A stretch of DNA of 64,000 nucleotides from Crateriforma spongiae (GCF_012290005.1 NZ_JAAXMS010000001.1:868001-932000), one strand, 5' to 3'; positions 19,767-29,194 are shown, counted from the first letter of the stretch. Notes: generated by a model from the letters alone, not told the origin. A program made the numbers and translations.

Positions 19767-20267
19767 ATGACAAGCCGTCCACAAGCCCCTGATGGTCTGT
19801 CGCACCCGCCCCGACCGGGGGCGCAGGCGACCGTTGATCGCCCGCGTCCGTTGAGTCTGCCGGCGCGATCGGTCGCTGCGATTGCCGCGTGCGTGCCCTT
19901 GGTGCTGTTGGTCATCGCGTCCACATTGCAGCCGAGTTCCGAAGGTCTGGGAACCCACCGTCAACTCGGGCTACCGCCCTGCTCCACACGCATCTTGCTG
20001 GGCGTGCGTTGTCCCGCCTGCGGCATGACGACGTCTTGGAGCCACTTCACCCATGGCCAGTGGTCCAGCAGCCTGGCAGTGAATTCGGGAGGATTCTTTC
20101 TGGCGGTGTTTGCACTGCTATTTAGCGGTGTGACGATCGGGGTTGCCTGGCGCGGCCGATTGCCGCGACCGGAATGGATTCGAGTGCTGGGATGGTCCGC
20201 CGTCGGGATTGCAGTGTTGACCTTGGTCGACTGGGCGATCCGGCTGGCAAGCGAAGCCGGTGCATAA
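19767..20267 (+). CDS. DUF2752-family small membrane protein
   Basis: 166 residues. A basic, Pro-rich N-terminus is followed by three hydrophobic segments (about 32-52, 105-125, 140-160). Between the first two is LGVRCPACGMTTSWSHFTHGQW, the CPxCGxT motif that defines DUF2752. Family function is unknown; the Cys pair and membrane placement suggest metal binding or redox. It is divergent from rpsJ and convergent with the polyferredoxin gene. Its ATG at 19767 is preceded by AT-rich bases but no strong ribosome-binding site. Confidence 0.8.
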   Translation: MTSRPQAPDGLSHPPRPGAQATVDRPRPLSLPARSVAAIAACVPLVLLVIASTLQPSSEGLGTHRQLGLPPCSTRILLGVRCPACGMTTSWSHFTHGQWSSSLAVNSGGFFLAVFALLFSGVTIGVAWRGRLPRPEWIRVLGWSAVGIAVLTLVDWAIRLASEAGA

Positions 20268-20416
20268 GGTGTCGCCGAAGACGTTGTGAATCAGCCCGAC
20301 TCCGCGCCAGATCGCCGGGTCAACGCACCAGGGTGAGGCGACCAGGGTGAGACGACCTGTGCACGGAAAGGGAGGTTTGCTGCCCCGGCGAAAGATTGCC
20401 GGCAATCGGATGTCTG

Positions 20417-22996
20417 TCAGAAAGGGCTGTCGTCGTCACTTGGCGTTTGCCCACCATCCGTTTCGATGCCGATTCCGAAAGGATCCAGGTCATCAGTGTT
20501 TGTGGCCGGTTGGGTGGCCGGCGCGGCGGACTCGCCGCCGAACGAATCGCCCAGGCCGAACGGATCGGCATCTTCGCGCAGTCCGAAGGGGTCCTGTGAA
20601 TCGCTGGTGGCCGTGCCGGACGCGCCGCTGTCCTTCGGGTCGCTTTCCTGTGATTGTATGCCCCGGTTGGTTGGCATCGGATCCTTGGCGGCATGGCCGG
20701 TGCGTCGGTCGTGAAGTTCGCGGTAGGAGCCTTCCATCAGCCGGTCCTCTCGGTCCCCGCCGGCGACAACAACGATGGCCGATTCGTCCAGGACGCCGCG
20801 ATCCTTGACGTTGATCGCATAGCAACGCGTTTGGCAAAGCCCGCAACCGACGCAAGCGTCGTCGATGACCAACGGGGCTAGGAATCCGGTTCCTTCGATC
20901 GGCATCCCGTTTTCGTCGGTTTGGACGCCGACCTGGGTGTATTCGATGGCGTGATAGCCGGCCGCCTGGCATTCCTGGACACACAGATCGCAATCCTCTT
21001 TACCGGCCAGCGGCAAGCAAGTGGATTCATTCAGGATCGCCAGCCCCATCCGCGCGTACCGCTTTTCTTCGATGGGCAATGCCCGAATCGCACCCGTCGG
21101 GCAAACCTGGCCGCACGCGTTGCAACTGGATTCGCATCCGGCCCAGTCCGCCTGGACCATCGGCGTCCACAATCCTTCCAGGCCTTGCTGGAATCCCTCC
21201 GGTTGCAGCACGTTATTAGGGCAAGCTTTGAAGCATTCACCACAGCGGATGCACATCTGCAAGAATTCTTGCTCGGGAACACTGCCGGGCGGTCGCACCG
21301 GGCGAAAGGATTCGTCATCGGAAAGATTGGCACCGAATGCTTTGGTGGCCGCCACTGCTCCGACGCCACCGACCACGGCCGCCGCACCGCCACCGACGGC
21401 CGACAGAAATCCGCGGCGGCCCAGCGAGGTTTCGCCCGTCGGTGGGTCGTCAAAGGTTTTCAGCTGGACCAGGTTGGTTCGCTCGACAAATTTGATCGCA
21501 TGCGTCGGGCACACGCCGCCGCACGACTGGCACATCGTGCAGTCCGTCCCGCGAGTCGTGAAGTCTGGTTTGATCGCATCAAACGGGCAGATTTCCACGC
21601 ACTTGTTGCAGTGGATGCAGCTGGATTCGACTTTGCGTTCGGTCGCCCGGAACAGGTTGCCCACGCTGAATACCGCGCCGCTGGGGCACACATATTTGCA
21701 CCAAAACCTGGGACGCAGGAATCCCAAGCACAGCACCGCCGCAAACAGCAACAGCGAAACGATGTGCCCCGCATTGATCGGCGGGATCAAATGCCAGCCT
21801 CGCGTTGTGCCTGTTTGCACCGGATCCAGCAAGAACAGCATTCCCCGAGTGACCACCGGGATCGCTGAAAAAAAGCCAGAGACCAGCACGCCGCCGACCG
21901 CTGCGATCATGGTCCCAGCCAACAAGTAGTACTTGATGTGAACCCACCAGCCGTCATCAGGAACGCGGAAGCGGCGAACGCGTCCGGCCACCATCCAGTC
22001 GAACAGATCAATCGTGGTGCCCAAAGGACACAGATAGCCGCAAAAACCACGCGGGATCAAAACGCAAACGATCAAGATCACGCCCGCCGCGGTCAGCGAC
22101 CAGACAAGGCTTCGCGATGCGACGGCCGTCGAAAGACTGACCAGCGGATCGATGATCAGAAACAACTCGGCCGGTAATTTTTCCTTGCCTCGCAGGTTGT
22201 CGGCGTAATGCGAGGGCCATTGTCCCGGCCGCATCGCGTACAAGTCGTAGGGGCCGGTACTAAAGAAGAAGGCGTCCCACTGTCCCGCCGCCTCGGTCTG
22301 GCTGGGCTTGAGTGAAATCGTCCCGTCGGAGATCACGTCGATGCGATACCGTCCCAGATCCGCGGATGCATCGTCGAGCACGCCTGTGTCGATGACAAAG
22401 TAGTCCCCTGCTTCGATGGAAGCGTTCGTCGAGTCATCGGCCTGGAACCGAACTTCACCCGATTGCTGGTCAACCGTTTGCAATAACCAACCGGTCGACG
22501 CGGGCTGGACCAACGCCGGCCGGGAGTCATACGGCCAGCAAACGTAGAAAAACAAAATCCAAAAGGCGACCAGGCATGTGCCTTGAACAAGCCGTCGCAC
22601 CGGAGCAGCCGTCCAGCTGGGACCCAACCGGCGAAGCCATCGTCGAACCGGGCCGCGGCGTTTGGTGGTCCAGTCGGACTGCAGGGCCGACGGCATCACC
22701 CGCCGCATCGTTCGTCCCAGGAAAGACGGCGAGACCGCACTGCCCGCCTTGGGCCGCCGCAGCATCGGCAAAAACCAGTCCAAGCGGATCAGCGCGGCGG
22801 ATCCGTCGTCACTGCGAAAACTGGACAACAACATCAAGACGCTTGCGGCCAACCCAACGATCGACGCGGCCAAGACAATCGGGGCCATTCGGACGGTTCC
22901 GACCGCCCATTGCCATCGGTCGGTACCGGCCACCAAAGCCGCGATGCTTACCAGCGCGATCCCAAGGGCCAGCAATCGTTTTTTTCCAGCCGTCAT
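20417..22996 (-). CDS. Polyferredoxin of NosR/NapH-NapG type, membrane fused to periplasmic part
   Basis: 859 residues. The N-terminal half has about six membrane helices with two CxxxCP motifs (FCGYLCPLG, WCKYVCPSG) as in NapH and NosR, then two ferredoxin motifs (CIHCNKCVEICP and CTMCQSCGGVCP). A twin-arginine-like segment follows (RRGFLSAVGGGAAAVVGG, about residues 535-552), and then four more Cys clusters (CIRCGECFKACP, CESSCNACGQVCP, CDLCVQEC, CVGCGLCQTRC), the NapG plan. The C-terminal 120 residues are acidic with repeated DPFG. It would move electrons from quinol to a periplasmic acceptor. The FMN-binding protein encoded upstream is a natural partner. The Tat-like motif inside one polypeptide suggests a fused NapH-NapG. 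Confidence 0.86.
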   Translation of the reverse strand: MTAGKKRLLALGIALVSIAALVAGTDRWQWAVGTVRMAPIVLAASIVGLAASVLMLLSSFRSDDGSAALIRLDWFLPMLRRPKAGSAVSPSFLGRTMRRVMPSALQSDWTTKRRGPVRRWLRRLGPSWTAAPVRRLVQGTCLVAFWILFFYVCWPYDSRPALVQPASTGWLLQTVDQQSGEVRFQADDSTNASIEAGDYFVIDTGVLDDASADLGRYRIDVISDGTISLKPSQTEAAGQWDAFFFSTGPYDLYAMRPGQWPSHYADNLRGKEKLPAELFLIIDPLVSLSTAVASRSLVWSLTAAGVILIVCVLIPRGFCGYLCPLGTTIDLFDWMVAGRVRRFRVPDDGWWVHIKYYLLAGTMIAAVGGVLVSGFFSAIPVVTRGMLFLLDPVQTGTTRGWHLIPPINAGHIVSLLLFAAVLCLGFLRPRFWCKYVCPSGAVFSVGNLFRATERKVESSCIHCNKCVEICPFDAIKPDFTTRGTDCTMCQSCGGVCPTHAIKFVERTNLVQLKTFDDPPTGETSLGRRGFLSAVGGGAAAVVGGVGAVAATKAFGANLSDDESFRPVRPPGSVPEQEFLQMCIRCGECFKACPNNVLQPEGFQQGLEGLWTPMVQADWAGCESSCNACGQVCPTGAIRALPIEEKRYARMGLAILNESTCLPLAGKEDCDLCVQECQAAGYHAIEYTQVGVQTDENGMPIEGTGFLAPLVIDDACVGCGLCQTRCYAINVKDRGVLDESAIVVVAGGDREDRLMEGSYRELHDRRTGHAAKDPMPTNRGIQSQESDPKDSGASGTATSDSQDPFGLREDADPFGLGDSFGGESAAPATQPATNTDDLDPFGIGIETDGGQTPSDDDSPF

Positions 22997-23076
22997 GATG
23001 AATCGTCGTCGGGGTTCGTTTTGTGTACGCGCAGCGTCAGCGATCAGGCGACAATCCGCCAGCCAGGAGCCAAACG

Positions 23077-24150
23077 CTACTCCGGTGCATCGGATGGTTC
23101 GTCAGCCAGACGCAGTAATCCCAACCGCCAGGGGATGTCGCCGTAGGAACCACGCCGGTATTCCGTGTCCGAAGCCCCCTGGAACAGCAACGTCAAACCG
23201 TCCGCCGAAATGCTCAGTCGTTGGTCAATGCCGTCGCGAATGAATTCACCGTGGCTGTAGGAGGTTGCCCATGACGTGGGTTGGTTGATGACGTTCTTGG
23301 GGGCGACAAATGGCTTTTGTCGACTGGCCGCCAAAGGCCGCCATGTTCCGTCCAATGTGTCTGCGATGAACGTCTTGAAGTAGCGACGCTTTCCATCTTG
23401 AGCTTCGACCAAGGTCACGTACTTTTCCAAACCCTTGATGTGGTACGTGTGGCTGGCCTCATAGATGTCGGCCTGTAAAGCGATCACCGGTTCGGACCAG
23501 CCGCGGTTGGGGAATTGATCCAAGCGGGTTCGCGAACGCCACAATTTTCCGTTCAGTGAAGTGAAAAACAGATAGGCATGATCGTTGTCGCATATGACCC
23601 AGAAATCTAACCCGGCCTTCTTGCCCTCCGGGACTACGTACAAAGGCTCGGGACGACTCCAGCCGGCCGGGTCGTTGATGTCGTCGTTGACCGAATAACA
23701 GGGGCCGTAGCGAAGATTTCGCGATTCATCCGCCGCCTGGTAAATCAGATACCACTTTTGGTCGGGACGGAAATAGAAGATTTGCGGCGCACCGTGGTAG
23801 TCCAAGGTCAAATCCAGGACGGACCATTCGGACGACTTGGCCTGTTCCCACTGGGCAAATTTCAGGTAGCCGATGCGTATCCGTCCGTCGCCCTTCTTGT
23901 CGTTGCGAAGCGTACAAAACAAATGCCAGTGTCCGTCGTGACGAACCACGCTGGGGTCTTTGACGGCCACCCAGCGATGATCCGGCAATTCCGGTAAGCG
24001 ATCTTGGTCAACACTCAAGATGGGCGTGCCGACGTGCCACTGAAACCGACCGTCGTTCCAGCTTCCGTCCGCCGGATCGCCGGCAAGAAGCGATAGATGA
24101 AAGCACACGGACGCAAGAACAGCCAGTGCGATACGCAAAGCGACAATCAT
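23077..24150 (-). CDS. GH62-like alpha-L-arabinofuranosidase, exported
   Basis: 357 residues with a signal peptide (MIVALRIALAVLASVCFHLSLLA). The five-blade propeller motifs match GH62: VAVKDPSVVRHDGHWHLF (candidate base Asp), APQIFYFRPDQKWYLIYQ, DFWVICDNDHAYLFFTSLNGKLWRS (second Asp), DIYEASHTYHIKG (candidate acid Glu), RRYFKTFIADTLDGTW, SHGEFIRDGIDQRL and DIPWRLGLL. GH62 enzymes remove arabinose from arabinoxylan. Its ATG overlaps the TGA of the FMN-binding gene by four bases (ATGA), so the two are coupled, an odd pairing of a polysaccharide enzyme with electron-transfer genes. Family placement is from memory of motifs. Confidence 0.78.
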   Translation of the reverse strand: MIVALRIALAVLASVCFHLSLLAGDPADGSWNDGRFQWHVGTPILSVDQDRLPELPDHRWVAVKDPSVVRHDGHWHLFCTLRNDKKGDGRIRIGYLKFAQWEQAKSSEWSVLDLTLDYHGAPQIFYFRPDQKWYLIYQAADESRNLRYGPCYSVNDDINDPAGWSRPEPLYVVPEGKKAGLDFWVICDNDHAYLFFTSLNGKLWRSRTRLDQFPNRGWSEPVIALQADIYEASHTYHIKGLEKYVTLVEAQDGKRRYFKTFIADTLDGTWRPLAASRQKPFVAPKNVINQPTSWATSYSHGEFIRDGIDQRLSISADGLTLLFQGASDTEYRRGSYGDIPWRLGLLRLADEPSDAPE

Positions 24151-25532
24151 GGATTGGATCCTTTGCCCAGTGCCATCGCGGTGGCGGTGATGATGGCTTG
24201 GGATGTGATGGTCGCACCGCTGGTCCCGTCGATGTCCTTGACCGTTTGTTTTTCGATGATTTGACGCGGTGTATCGGTCAGTGCGGCGTAGAACTGCTTG
24301 TCTTTGTGTTTGACGACTTTCACGGATTCAATTCTTGCGTCGGCAACGATGACATCCACCGTCAGAGGCCCAGCGTAGGCCGTGGCCGTTGCCTGGTAGG
24401 TGCCGTCGGCGATCTTGGTCACGTCCACTTTGTCGAACAGCCGAATCGCCTGGATGGCATCGCGAGCCCTGCCGTGATAACGCTTTTTGTATTCGGCGTT
24501 TCGCGCGCGGTCTAAATCCAAGATGCGTTGGTAGTACTGAATGGCCTCGTCGTATCGGCCCGCGTTTCGAAGGGCGTCACCGGCGTTCAAGAAGGCCTCA
24601 TTGAAGAAATTGCTGTTGGCGTAAGCGGCAGTCAATCGAACGGCTCGGTCGACCTCCCCCATGTCACCCAGTAATTTGATCGCGTCGAAGTGAATGCTGC
24701 GTCCGGCCAACGCTTGCAAGGCCATCGATTTGTTGCCCAGTCGCCAATAGCATTCCGCCAAGTGCACGCCCAGTTGCTTGTCTGGCGCTGCCCCCGCCAG
24801 CTTCATGTAATAGGCCGCGCGTGGGTAATCTTGCAGGAGCTCGAAATACATTTGCCCCAGTTTCTCGAAGTCCCGTTTCAGTAACTTGGGGTCGTTCTGG
24901 TGTTGGTTGATGCATTGATGAACCAGCTTGATCCCGCTGTGCCAGCGTCCCGGGTTCGGATTCACTCGTCCCCAAATGTATTGACCCACATTCTTTGACT
25001 CGTTCCACGGTCCCCCGGGCTTCAGCGGCCATGAAAGGTCCAGCGACGCAGGATGGTTCATCGGCGTCGACGCCAACCAGCTGGGCGGTTGTTGCCCGGC
25101 CTGTTGGATGATCTGCAAGACTTCGCCACGCGAACGATTCAGCTGATTCGGATCGCTGTTTGCCGAAGATGATGCGGTGCTCGCCGTGGTTTTCGGCGTG
25201 ATCACAAACCGCTTGCCGCCGAAGGTAACCGCATGGACTTTGTCGTAGGGATAGGTGCGGGAAATCGTGCGGCCACCGATGTCTGTTTCAAAGTCGAACT
25301 CTTTGTCGGCTTTGCGAATCTGCAAAATCTTTCCGTCCAGCTCGGTGCCGTTGACGAATTCGATTTTGTCAGCGGCTTGCGCCATGCCGGATCCGAAAAC
25401 CGACAGCACCATTAGGGCAATGATTGCCAAGTGAAACCTAAGCGTGGAATACCGGCGAACGCGTGGGAAGTCTGGCGCTACTGTCAAACCGCGGTTGACG
25501 GACGCTGTTTTGCGAAACTTCGATGGTTGCAT
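24147..25532 (-). CDS. Exported TPR protein with C-terminal FMN-binding domain
   Basis: About 461 residues from an ATG at 25532; a TTG closer to the signal peptide core (LAIIALMVLSVFGSGMAQA) is an alternative, so the start is unsure. After the signal peptide is a small beta domain (VNGTELDGKILQIRKADKEFDF), then about 200 residues of TPR-like helices (YYMKLAGAAPDKQLGVHLAECYWRLGNKSMAL, NAGDALRNAGRYDEAIQYYQRIL). The last 95 residues are an FMN-binding domain of the NqrC/NosR type, with DGTSGATITSQAI, where the Thr of SGAT carries covalent FMN. Together with the polyferredoxin it resembles a NosR split into two proteins. Confidence 0.82.
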   Translation of the reverse strand: MQPSKFRKTASVNRGLTVAPDFPRVRRYSTLRFHLAIIALMVLSVFGSGMAQAADKIEFVNGTELDGKILQIRKADKEFDFETDIGGRTISRTYPYDKVHAVTFGGKRFVITPKTTASTASSSANSDPNQLNRSRGEVLQIIQQAGQQPPSWLASTPMNHPASLDLSWPLKPGGPWNESKNVGQYIWGRVNPNPGRWHSGIKLVHQCINQHQNDPKLLKRDFEKLGQMYFELLQDYPRAAYYMKLAGAAPDKQLGVHLAECYWRLGNKSMALQALAGRSIHFDAIKLLGDMGEVDRAVRLTAAYANSNFFNEAFLNAGDALRNAGRYDEAIQYYQRILDLDRARNAEYKKRYHGRARDAIQAIRLFDKVDVTKIADGTYQATATAYAGPLTVDVIVADARIESVKVVKHKDKQFYAALTDTPRQIIEKQTVKDIDGTSGATITSQAIITATAMALGKGSNP

Positions 25533-25766
25533 GTTGGTGCTGTAGTGCGAACGGTTCAAATGTGGTGGTTCATCACGGCCCCGTGCGGCGGTGTGCCGAC
25601 TCCCGCCGATTCGAACACCGCCTCCGTCAGTTTAGTTGTTGCGGCTGCGACGATGTGTCCCGCGGCGATTGTTAACGATCCCGATCGTCGGTTCAGGCAC
25701 GGCCTTCGCCATCTTTTCCAGGGTGATAGTACACCGCCCGTTTTTCGTTTGTTGGAGACAATCGCC

Positions 25767-26873
25767 GTGACGGTCCTCGATCCGATGCAAACGGAAGTCT
25801 GCCGGCGTCAACCCAATCGTTTTGGGTGGGCTTTGGTTTTGGTTAGTTTCGTTGTGACTTGCGTCTCCGTGTCCGTTCGGGATGGATCAACAGCAAGATG
25901 GGACGTGTCGACGACTTTGCCAGTGACGCTGGTTCAGGATCCCGGGGAACGCGACGTCAGGCCGAACGGATTCGATCTATCCGAATCACTGGTTCCCGTC
26001 GAACAGATCCTCCGCGGCGGGCCACCCAAAGACGGGATTGCCGCGTTGACCGACCCCGTCGTCTTGACGGTGGAGCAAGCGGACGCGATGCGTGACGTGG
26101 ATCGTGTGATCGGTGTTGCAATCGGTGGTATGGCCAGGGCCTATCCGATTGCCATCCTGAATTATCACGAGATCATCAACGATCAATTGGGGGATCATGC
26201 GATTGCGGTCACCTTCTGTCCGCTTTGTGATTCAGCGGTCGTGGTCGACCGGCATATCGGATCAAGATCGATCGAGTTCGGTGTTTCGGGCTTGCTGTTC
26301 AACAGCAACGTGCTGATGTACGACCGGCGAGTATCGAATCCCAGTCTGTGGTCGCAATTGGATCTGCGAGCGATCAGCGGGCCGATGGCGGGAACTCGCT
26401 TGATGCCCGTTCGCCATGATTTGGTTCGGTGGAAGCAGTGGATCGGCCGGCACCCGCAATCCACCGTCGTATCGATCCGTTCGGCCGATCCCGATCGCAT
26501 CGGGCGTCAACGCGACTACACCGTCAATCCGTATGAGGCTTACCTGCGACGACCGGGGCTGATGTTTTCGGTCAATCCTGCGGCGATGGTGTTGCCAGCC
26601 TCGGACTTGAAGTCGTTGGTTTTGGGGGTGACGGCCAACGGCAAGGCCGGATTCGTCACCGCCGATGCATTTGGCAATCGAGCATCTTCCCGCCGTTTCC
26701 AGCTGGCCGGAGCTTCATTGATCGTGAATTTCGATCCGGTTGTTCGCCAATTTAGGGTCACTCAGGCAGATCCGGCCGTGTCGTGGACGCATTCGTTTCG
26801 TTTCGCTTGGCAAGCTTTTCATCCGACCTCCGAAGCTCTGCGACCAAGCCGAGAAGGATCGCCAAACCGTTGA
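25767..26873 (+). CDS. DUF3179-domain protein, membrane-anchored or exported
   Basis: 368 residues from the GTG at 25767, chosen because GGAGA lies eight bases upstream; the open frame continues back to 25431 into the divergent gene, without a good site. An N-terminal helix (WALVLVSFVVTCVSVSV) is a signal anchor. The body matches DUF3179: IGGMARAYPIAILNYHEIINDQLGDHAIAVTFCPLCDSAVVVDR, SGLLFNSNVLMYDR, SLWSQLDLRAISGPMAGTRL. The CPLC pair and conserved His suggest metal binding, but the family has no assigned function. It is the last host gene before tRNA-Val. Confidence 0.85.
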   Translation: MTVLDPMQTEVCRRQPNRFGWALVLVSFVVTCVSVSVRDGSTARWDVSTTLPVTLVQDPGERDVRPNGFDLSESLVPVEQILRGGPPKDGIAALTDPVVLTVEQADAMRDVDRVIGVAIGGMARAYPIAILNYHEIINDQLGDHAIAVTFCPLCDSAVVVDRHIGSRSIEFGVSGLLFNSNVLMYDRRVSNPSLWSQLDLRAISGPMAGTRLMPVRHDLVRWKQWIGRHPQSTVVSIRSADPDRIGRQRDYTVNPYEAYLRRPGLMFSVNPAAMVLPASDLKSLVLGVTANGKAGFVTADAFGNRASSRRFQLAGASLIVNFDPVVRQFRVTQADPAVSWTHSFRFAWQAFHPTSEALRPSREGSPNR

Positions 26874-26965
26874 CGCATCGCACCCGGGAATGCTGCTTGC
26901 GGAATCGAATCGATTTTTCTACGCTGTCGCAACCGAGGTCGTCGTCTCCACGGACTGCCCCCATC

Positions 26966-27039
26966 GGGCGATTAGCTCAGTTGGTTAGAGCGCTGTGTTC
27001 ACACCGCAGAGGTCACAGATTCGAATTCTGTATCGCCCA
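26966..27039 (+). tRNA. tRNA-Val (anticodon CAC)
   Basis: Acceptor GGGCGAT pairs with ATCGCCC (27032-27038); discriminator A at 27039; no encoded CCA. D-loop AGCTCAGTTGGTTAGAGC; anticodon stem CTGTG/CGCAG with loop TTCACAC (anticodon CAC reads GUG); T-arm CACAGATTCGAATTCTGT. The 3' end from the anticodon loop on is the attachment site of the element that follows, and integration regenerated the whole tRNA. Confidence 0.96.
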
Positions 27040-27040
27040 T
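26998..27040 (+). repeat. attL: 43-bp direct repeat in tRNA-Val
   Basis: From the anticodon loop (TTCACACC...) to one base past the tRNA. Identical to 36961-37003, with flanking bases differing on both sides (G before and T after here; A before and C after there), so the repeat is exactly 43 bases. Confidence 0.95.
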
Positions 27041-27131
27041 TGATGTGAGTTTCGGAAAACACCGTGTTTTCCCGGTCGGATCGCTCCTGTGAGCGTTACC
27101 TGCCCAAGGCAGTGCGACCCGTTTCCAAGTC

Positions 27132-27156
27132 ATTCTTGATATTCGATATCAAGAAT
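27132..27156. promoter_or_regulatory. Candidate operator upstream of integrase (ATTCTTG-N11-CAAGAAT)
   Basis: A perfect 11-bp inverted repeat (ATTCTTGATAT and its complement) around TCG, ending 20 bases before the integrase ATG. The outer half-sites recur with identical 11-base spacing at 36788-36812 upstream of the DUF2513 gene. Typical of a dimeric repressor operator. Confidence 0.65.
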
Positions 27157-27176
27157 CATTCGGAGGACGGCAGCAC

Positions 27177-28379
27177 ATGCCACGCAAACGTTCTATGGCC
27201 CCCGGTTATCGCTACCACGTATCGGGCCAAGCAGTCGTCACGCTGGACGGTCGCAACTTCTATCTGGGTGAACACGGAAGCCCGCAAAGCTGGGCCAAGT
27301 ACTACGCACTATTGGCGGAGTACAACGCCAACGGCCAGCGGATGCCCGAAAAAGTCGAAACGCATAAGTCAGACCAAGCGGTGACGGTGCGATGCTTGAC
27401 GGCCGAGTTTCGCGAGCACGCCAAAGCCCGCTACGCAAAGAACGCTGGCGAGCTTTCCAGATACGGGAGCCTGTGTTCCTTACTGGAGGATGAATACGGC
27501 GACGATCCGGTCGAAAACTTCGGCCCCCGAAAGCTTGCCGAACTGCGCGACCTGTTCGTCGCGTCCGGCAACTGCCGCAAGTACGTCAACACGCAGACAC
27601 GTTGCATCGTTTCGATCTTCCGATTTGGAGTCAGCCGCGAGATTGTGAAGCCGGAATACCTTGTCGCTCTGCAATCACTGGAACCGTTGAAGCGGGGGCA
27701 GACCAAGGCCCGCGAATCAGCACCCGTGCAGCCGGTCGACATCGAAGCGGTGCGGCTGACGGCGAAATACCTATCGCCGACTGTTAAAGCGATGGTGCGG
27801 ATTCAGGCGGCAACCGGGATGCGTCCGAGTGAAGTCTGCAATATGCGTCCGACCGACATCGAGAAGCGATCCGACGGTGTGTGGGTGTACCGACCGCCGA
27901 CACACAAGACCGCTCATCATGGCAAGACCAAGGCGGTGCCACTGGTTGGCGATGCGAAGCTGGCGCTAAAGCCGTTTTTGGACCGGCCTGACGATGAATA
28001 CTGTTTCAAGCCGAAAGAGTCGGCCGACTGGCATCGGGAGCAGCGAACCGCGAACCGCAAAACGCCACTGAACCAAGGCGACCGGCCGGGCTATGGCAAA
28101 ACGGCGAGGGACGGATCGCGCAAGGAACGAAACTATCGGTCCCGGTTTTGTGCGGACAGCTACCGACGTGCAATCCGCAGAGCGGCAGAGAAAGCCGGGA
28201 CCGATCATTGGTTCCCCTATCAACTTCGGCACACCGCGGGGACGGTCATTCGCGAAGCGTTGGGCGTGGAAGCCGCACAAGCAATGCTTGGCCATAGTCG
28301 TGCGTCGATGACTGAGCACTACGCTAAGCAATCGTTAGATAAGGCAATCGAAGCCGCCAAGGCTGGGCCGCGAGTCTGA
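27177..28379 (+). CDS. Tyrosine-recombinase integrase
   Basis: 400 residues, GGAGGA ten bases before the ATG. The N-terminal part is an arm-binding-like domain (SGQAVVTLDGRNFYLGEHGSPQSWAKYYALLAEY) common on planctomycete integrases, followed by a core-binding domain. The catalytic domain shows Arg216 (ATGMRPSEVCNM), Lys in KTKAVPLVG, YQLRH with Arg351 (Tyr in place of the first His of HxxR), LGHS His373 and nucleophile Tyr382 (EHYAK). It lies 138 bases from the tRNA attachment site and reads away from it. The operator just upstream suggests repression in the integrated state. Confidence 0.94.
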   Translation: MPRKRSMAPGYRYHVSGQAVVTLDGRNFYLGEHGSPQSWAKYYALLAEYNANGQRMPEKVETHKSDQAVTVRCLTAEFREHAKARYAKNAGELSRYGSLCSLLEDEYGDDPVENFGPRKLAELRDLFVASGNCRKYVNTQTRCIVSIFRFGVSREIVKPEYLVALQSLEPLKRGQTKARESAPVQPVDIEAVRLTAKYLSPTVKAMVRIQAATGMRPSEVCNMRPTDIEKRSDGVWVYRPPTHKTAHHGKTKAVPLVGDAKLALKPFLDRPDDEYCFKPKESADWHREQRTANRKTPLNQGDRPGYGKTARDGSRKERNYRSRFCADSYRRAIRRAAEKAGTDHWFPYQLRHTAGTVIREALGVEAAQAMLGHSRASMTEHYAKQSLDKAIEAAKAGPRV

Positions 28380-28628
28380 GTCATAACTTCGCAACGCAAG
28401 GTGGAAGTTTCGGACAAAGCGGAAGTTCTGGAACCTGTGGGATTATCCATTGGCCAGAGCCGTCGACGGGAAAACACTGCAAGAGTTGCAGCATCTGCAA
28501 CCCGCTTGGAGTCTTCGATTCCTGGAACAAACGCTAGAAAATTGTGTTCAACAATCTAGCTGTCAGAGTTTAGGGCGACACAAATCCAAGCGCATTCATG
28601 CCCCGAAAACGCGTTTGGAGCCAATACG

Positions 28629-28889
28629 ATGCCGTCGGTTGTTAATCAGGTCCGTAGCAATGTACAGCGAGTCCTGAGCGAGGACCTGCTTACTCTCAAC
28701 GAGGCCCGAGACGAGCTCTCAGTCATTCTTCGTAAGCGGCCCGATAAATCAACTCTAGTCCGATGGATCACGATTGGTGTCGGGCCTGGTCAAGGAAAGG
28801 TCAGGCTTGAGGCTGCTCGCATTGGTTGCCAATGGATGACCAGTCGGCAGGCAATTACTCGCTTCATCGAAGCGAGAACCGCTCAGTAA
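28629..28889 (+). CDS. DUF1580 small DNA-binding protein, possible excisionase
   Basis: 86 residues; ATG with TTTGGAG eight bases upstream. The sequence LLTLNEARDELSVILRKRPDKSTLVRWITIGVGPGQGKVRLEAARIGCQWMTSRQAITRFIEA has the plan of DUF1580, a planctomycete family resembling MerR/excisionase winged helices: helix-turn-helix with STLxRW, a wing, then a second helix. Position directly after the integrase fits a recombination directionality factor. The stretch 28380-28628 before it has no credible gene. Confidence 0.75.
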   Translation: MPSVVNQVRSNVQRVLSEDLLTLNEARDELSVILRKRPDKSTLVRWITIGVGPGQGKVRLEAARIGCQWMTSRQAITRFIEARTAQ

Positions 28890-28990
28890 TGACGAAACGG
28901 CCACCGGGGACGAACCGGAAGCCGCTTCATGTTTTGCGCCGGCGGGCCAACGCCGGCAAGTAGAAAGAACACAACGCCGGAGACCAGGCA

Positions 28991-29194
28991 GTGAGCAAAT
29001 TCATGTTACCGCATGAGCGACCGAAACCAAGCCCATCTTGCAATGAACCGGGGACATTGGCCGAACAACTGGCCGCCGTCAACGTCGCCATCTACCTTGG
29101 CCGCCGTCGCGGGACCGATGCAAGGTCCGAGTGGCATGATGCGCGGCGGCTGGTCATGCCGCATACACACGAGGACCAGGAGGCAGGGCAGTGA
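28991..29194 (+). CDS. Small element protein of unknown function
   Basis: 67 residues from a GTG with GGAGA upstream; it overlaps the next gene by four bases (GTGA), which supports translation. The sequence (HERPKPSPSCNEPGTLAEQLAAVNVAIYLGRRRGTDARSEWHDARRLVMPH) has one short amphipathic helix and many charged residues. I do not recognise a family. Placement just before the replication initiator suggests an accessory replication or regulatory role, by position only. Confidence 0.5.
   Translation: MSKFMLPHERPKPSPSCNEPGTLAEQLAAVNVAIYLGRRRGTDARSEWHDARRLVMPHTHEDQEAGQ

Noticed and set aside
25431-25766. Extended N-terminus of the DUF3179 protein
   Set aside because: Overlaps the divergent gene, lacks a ribosome site, and would put the signal anchor 130 residues inside the protein.
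28450-28677. 75-codon frame after the integrase
   Set aside because: No ribosome site, overlaps the DUF1580 start, and has no protein-like pattern.
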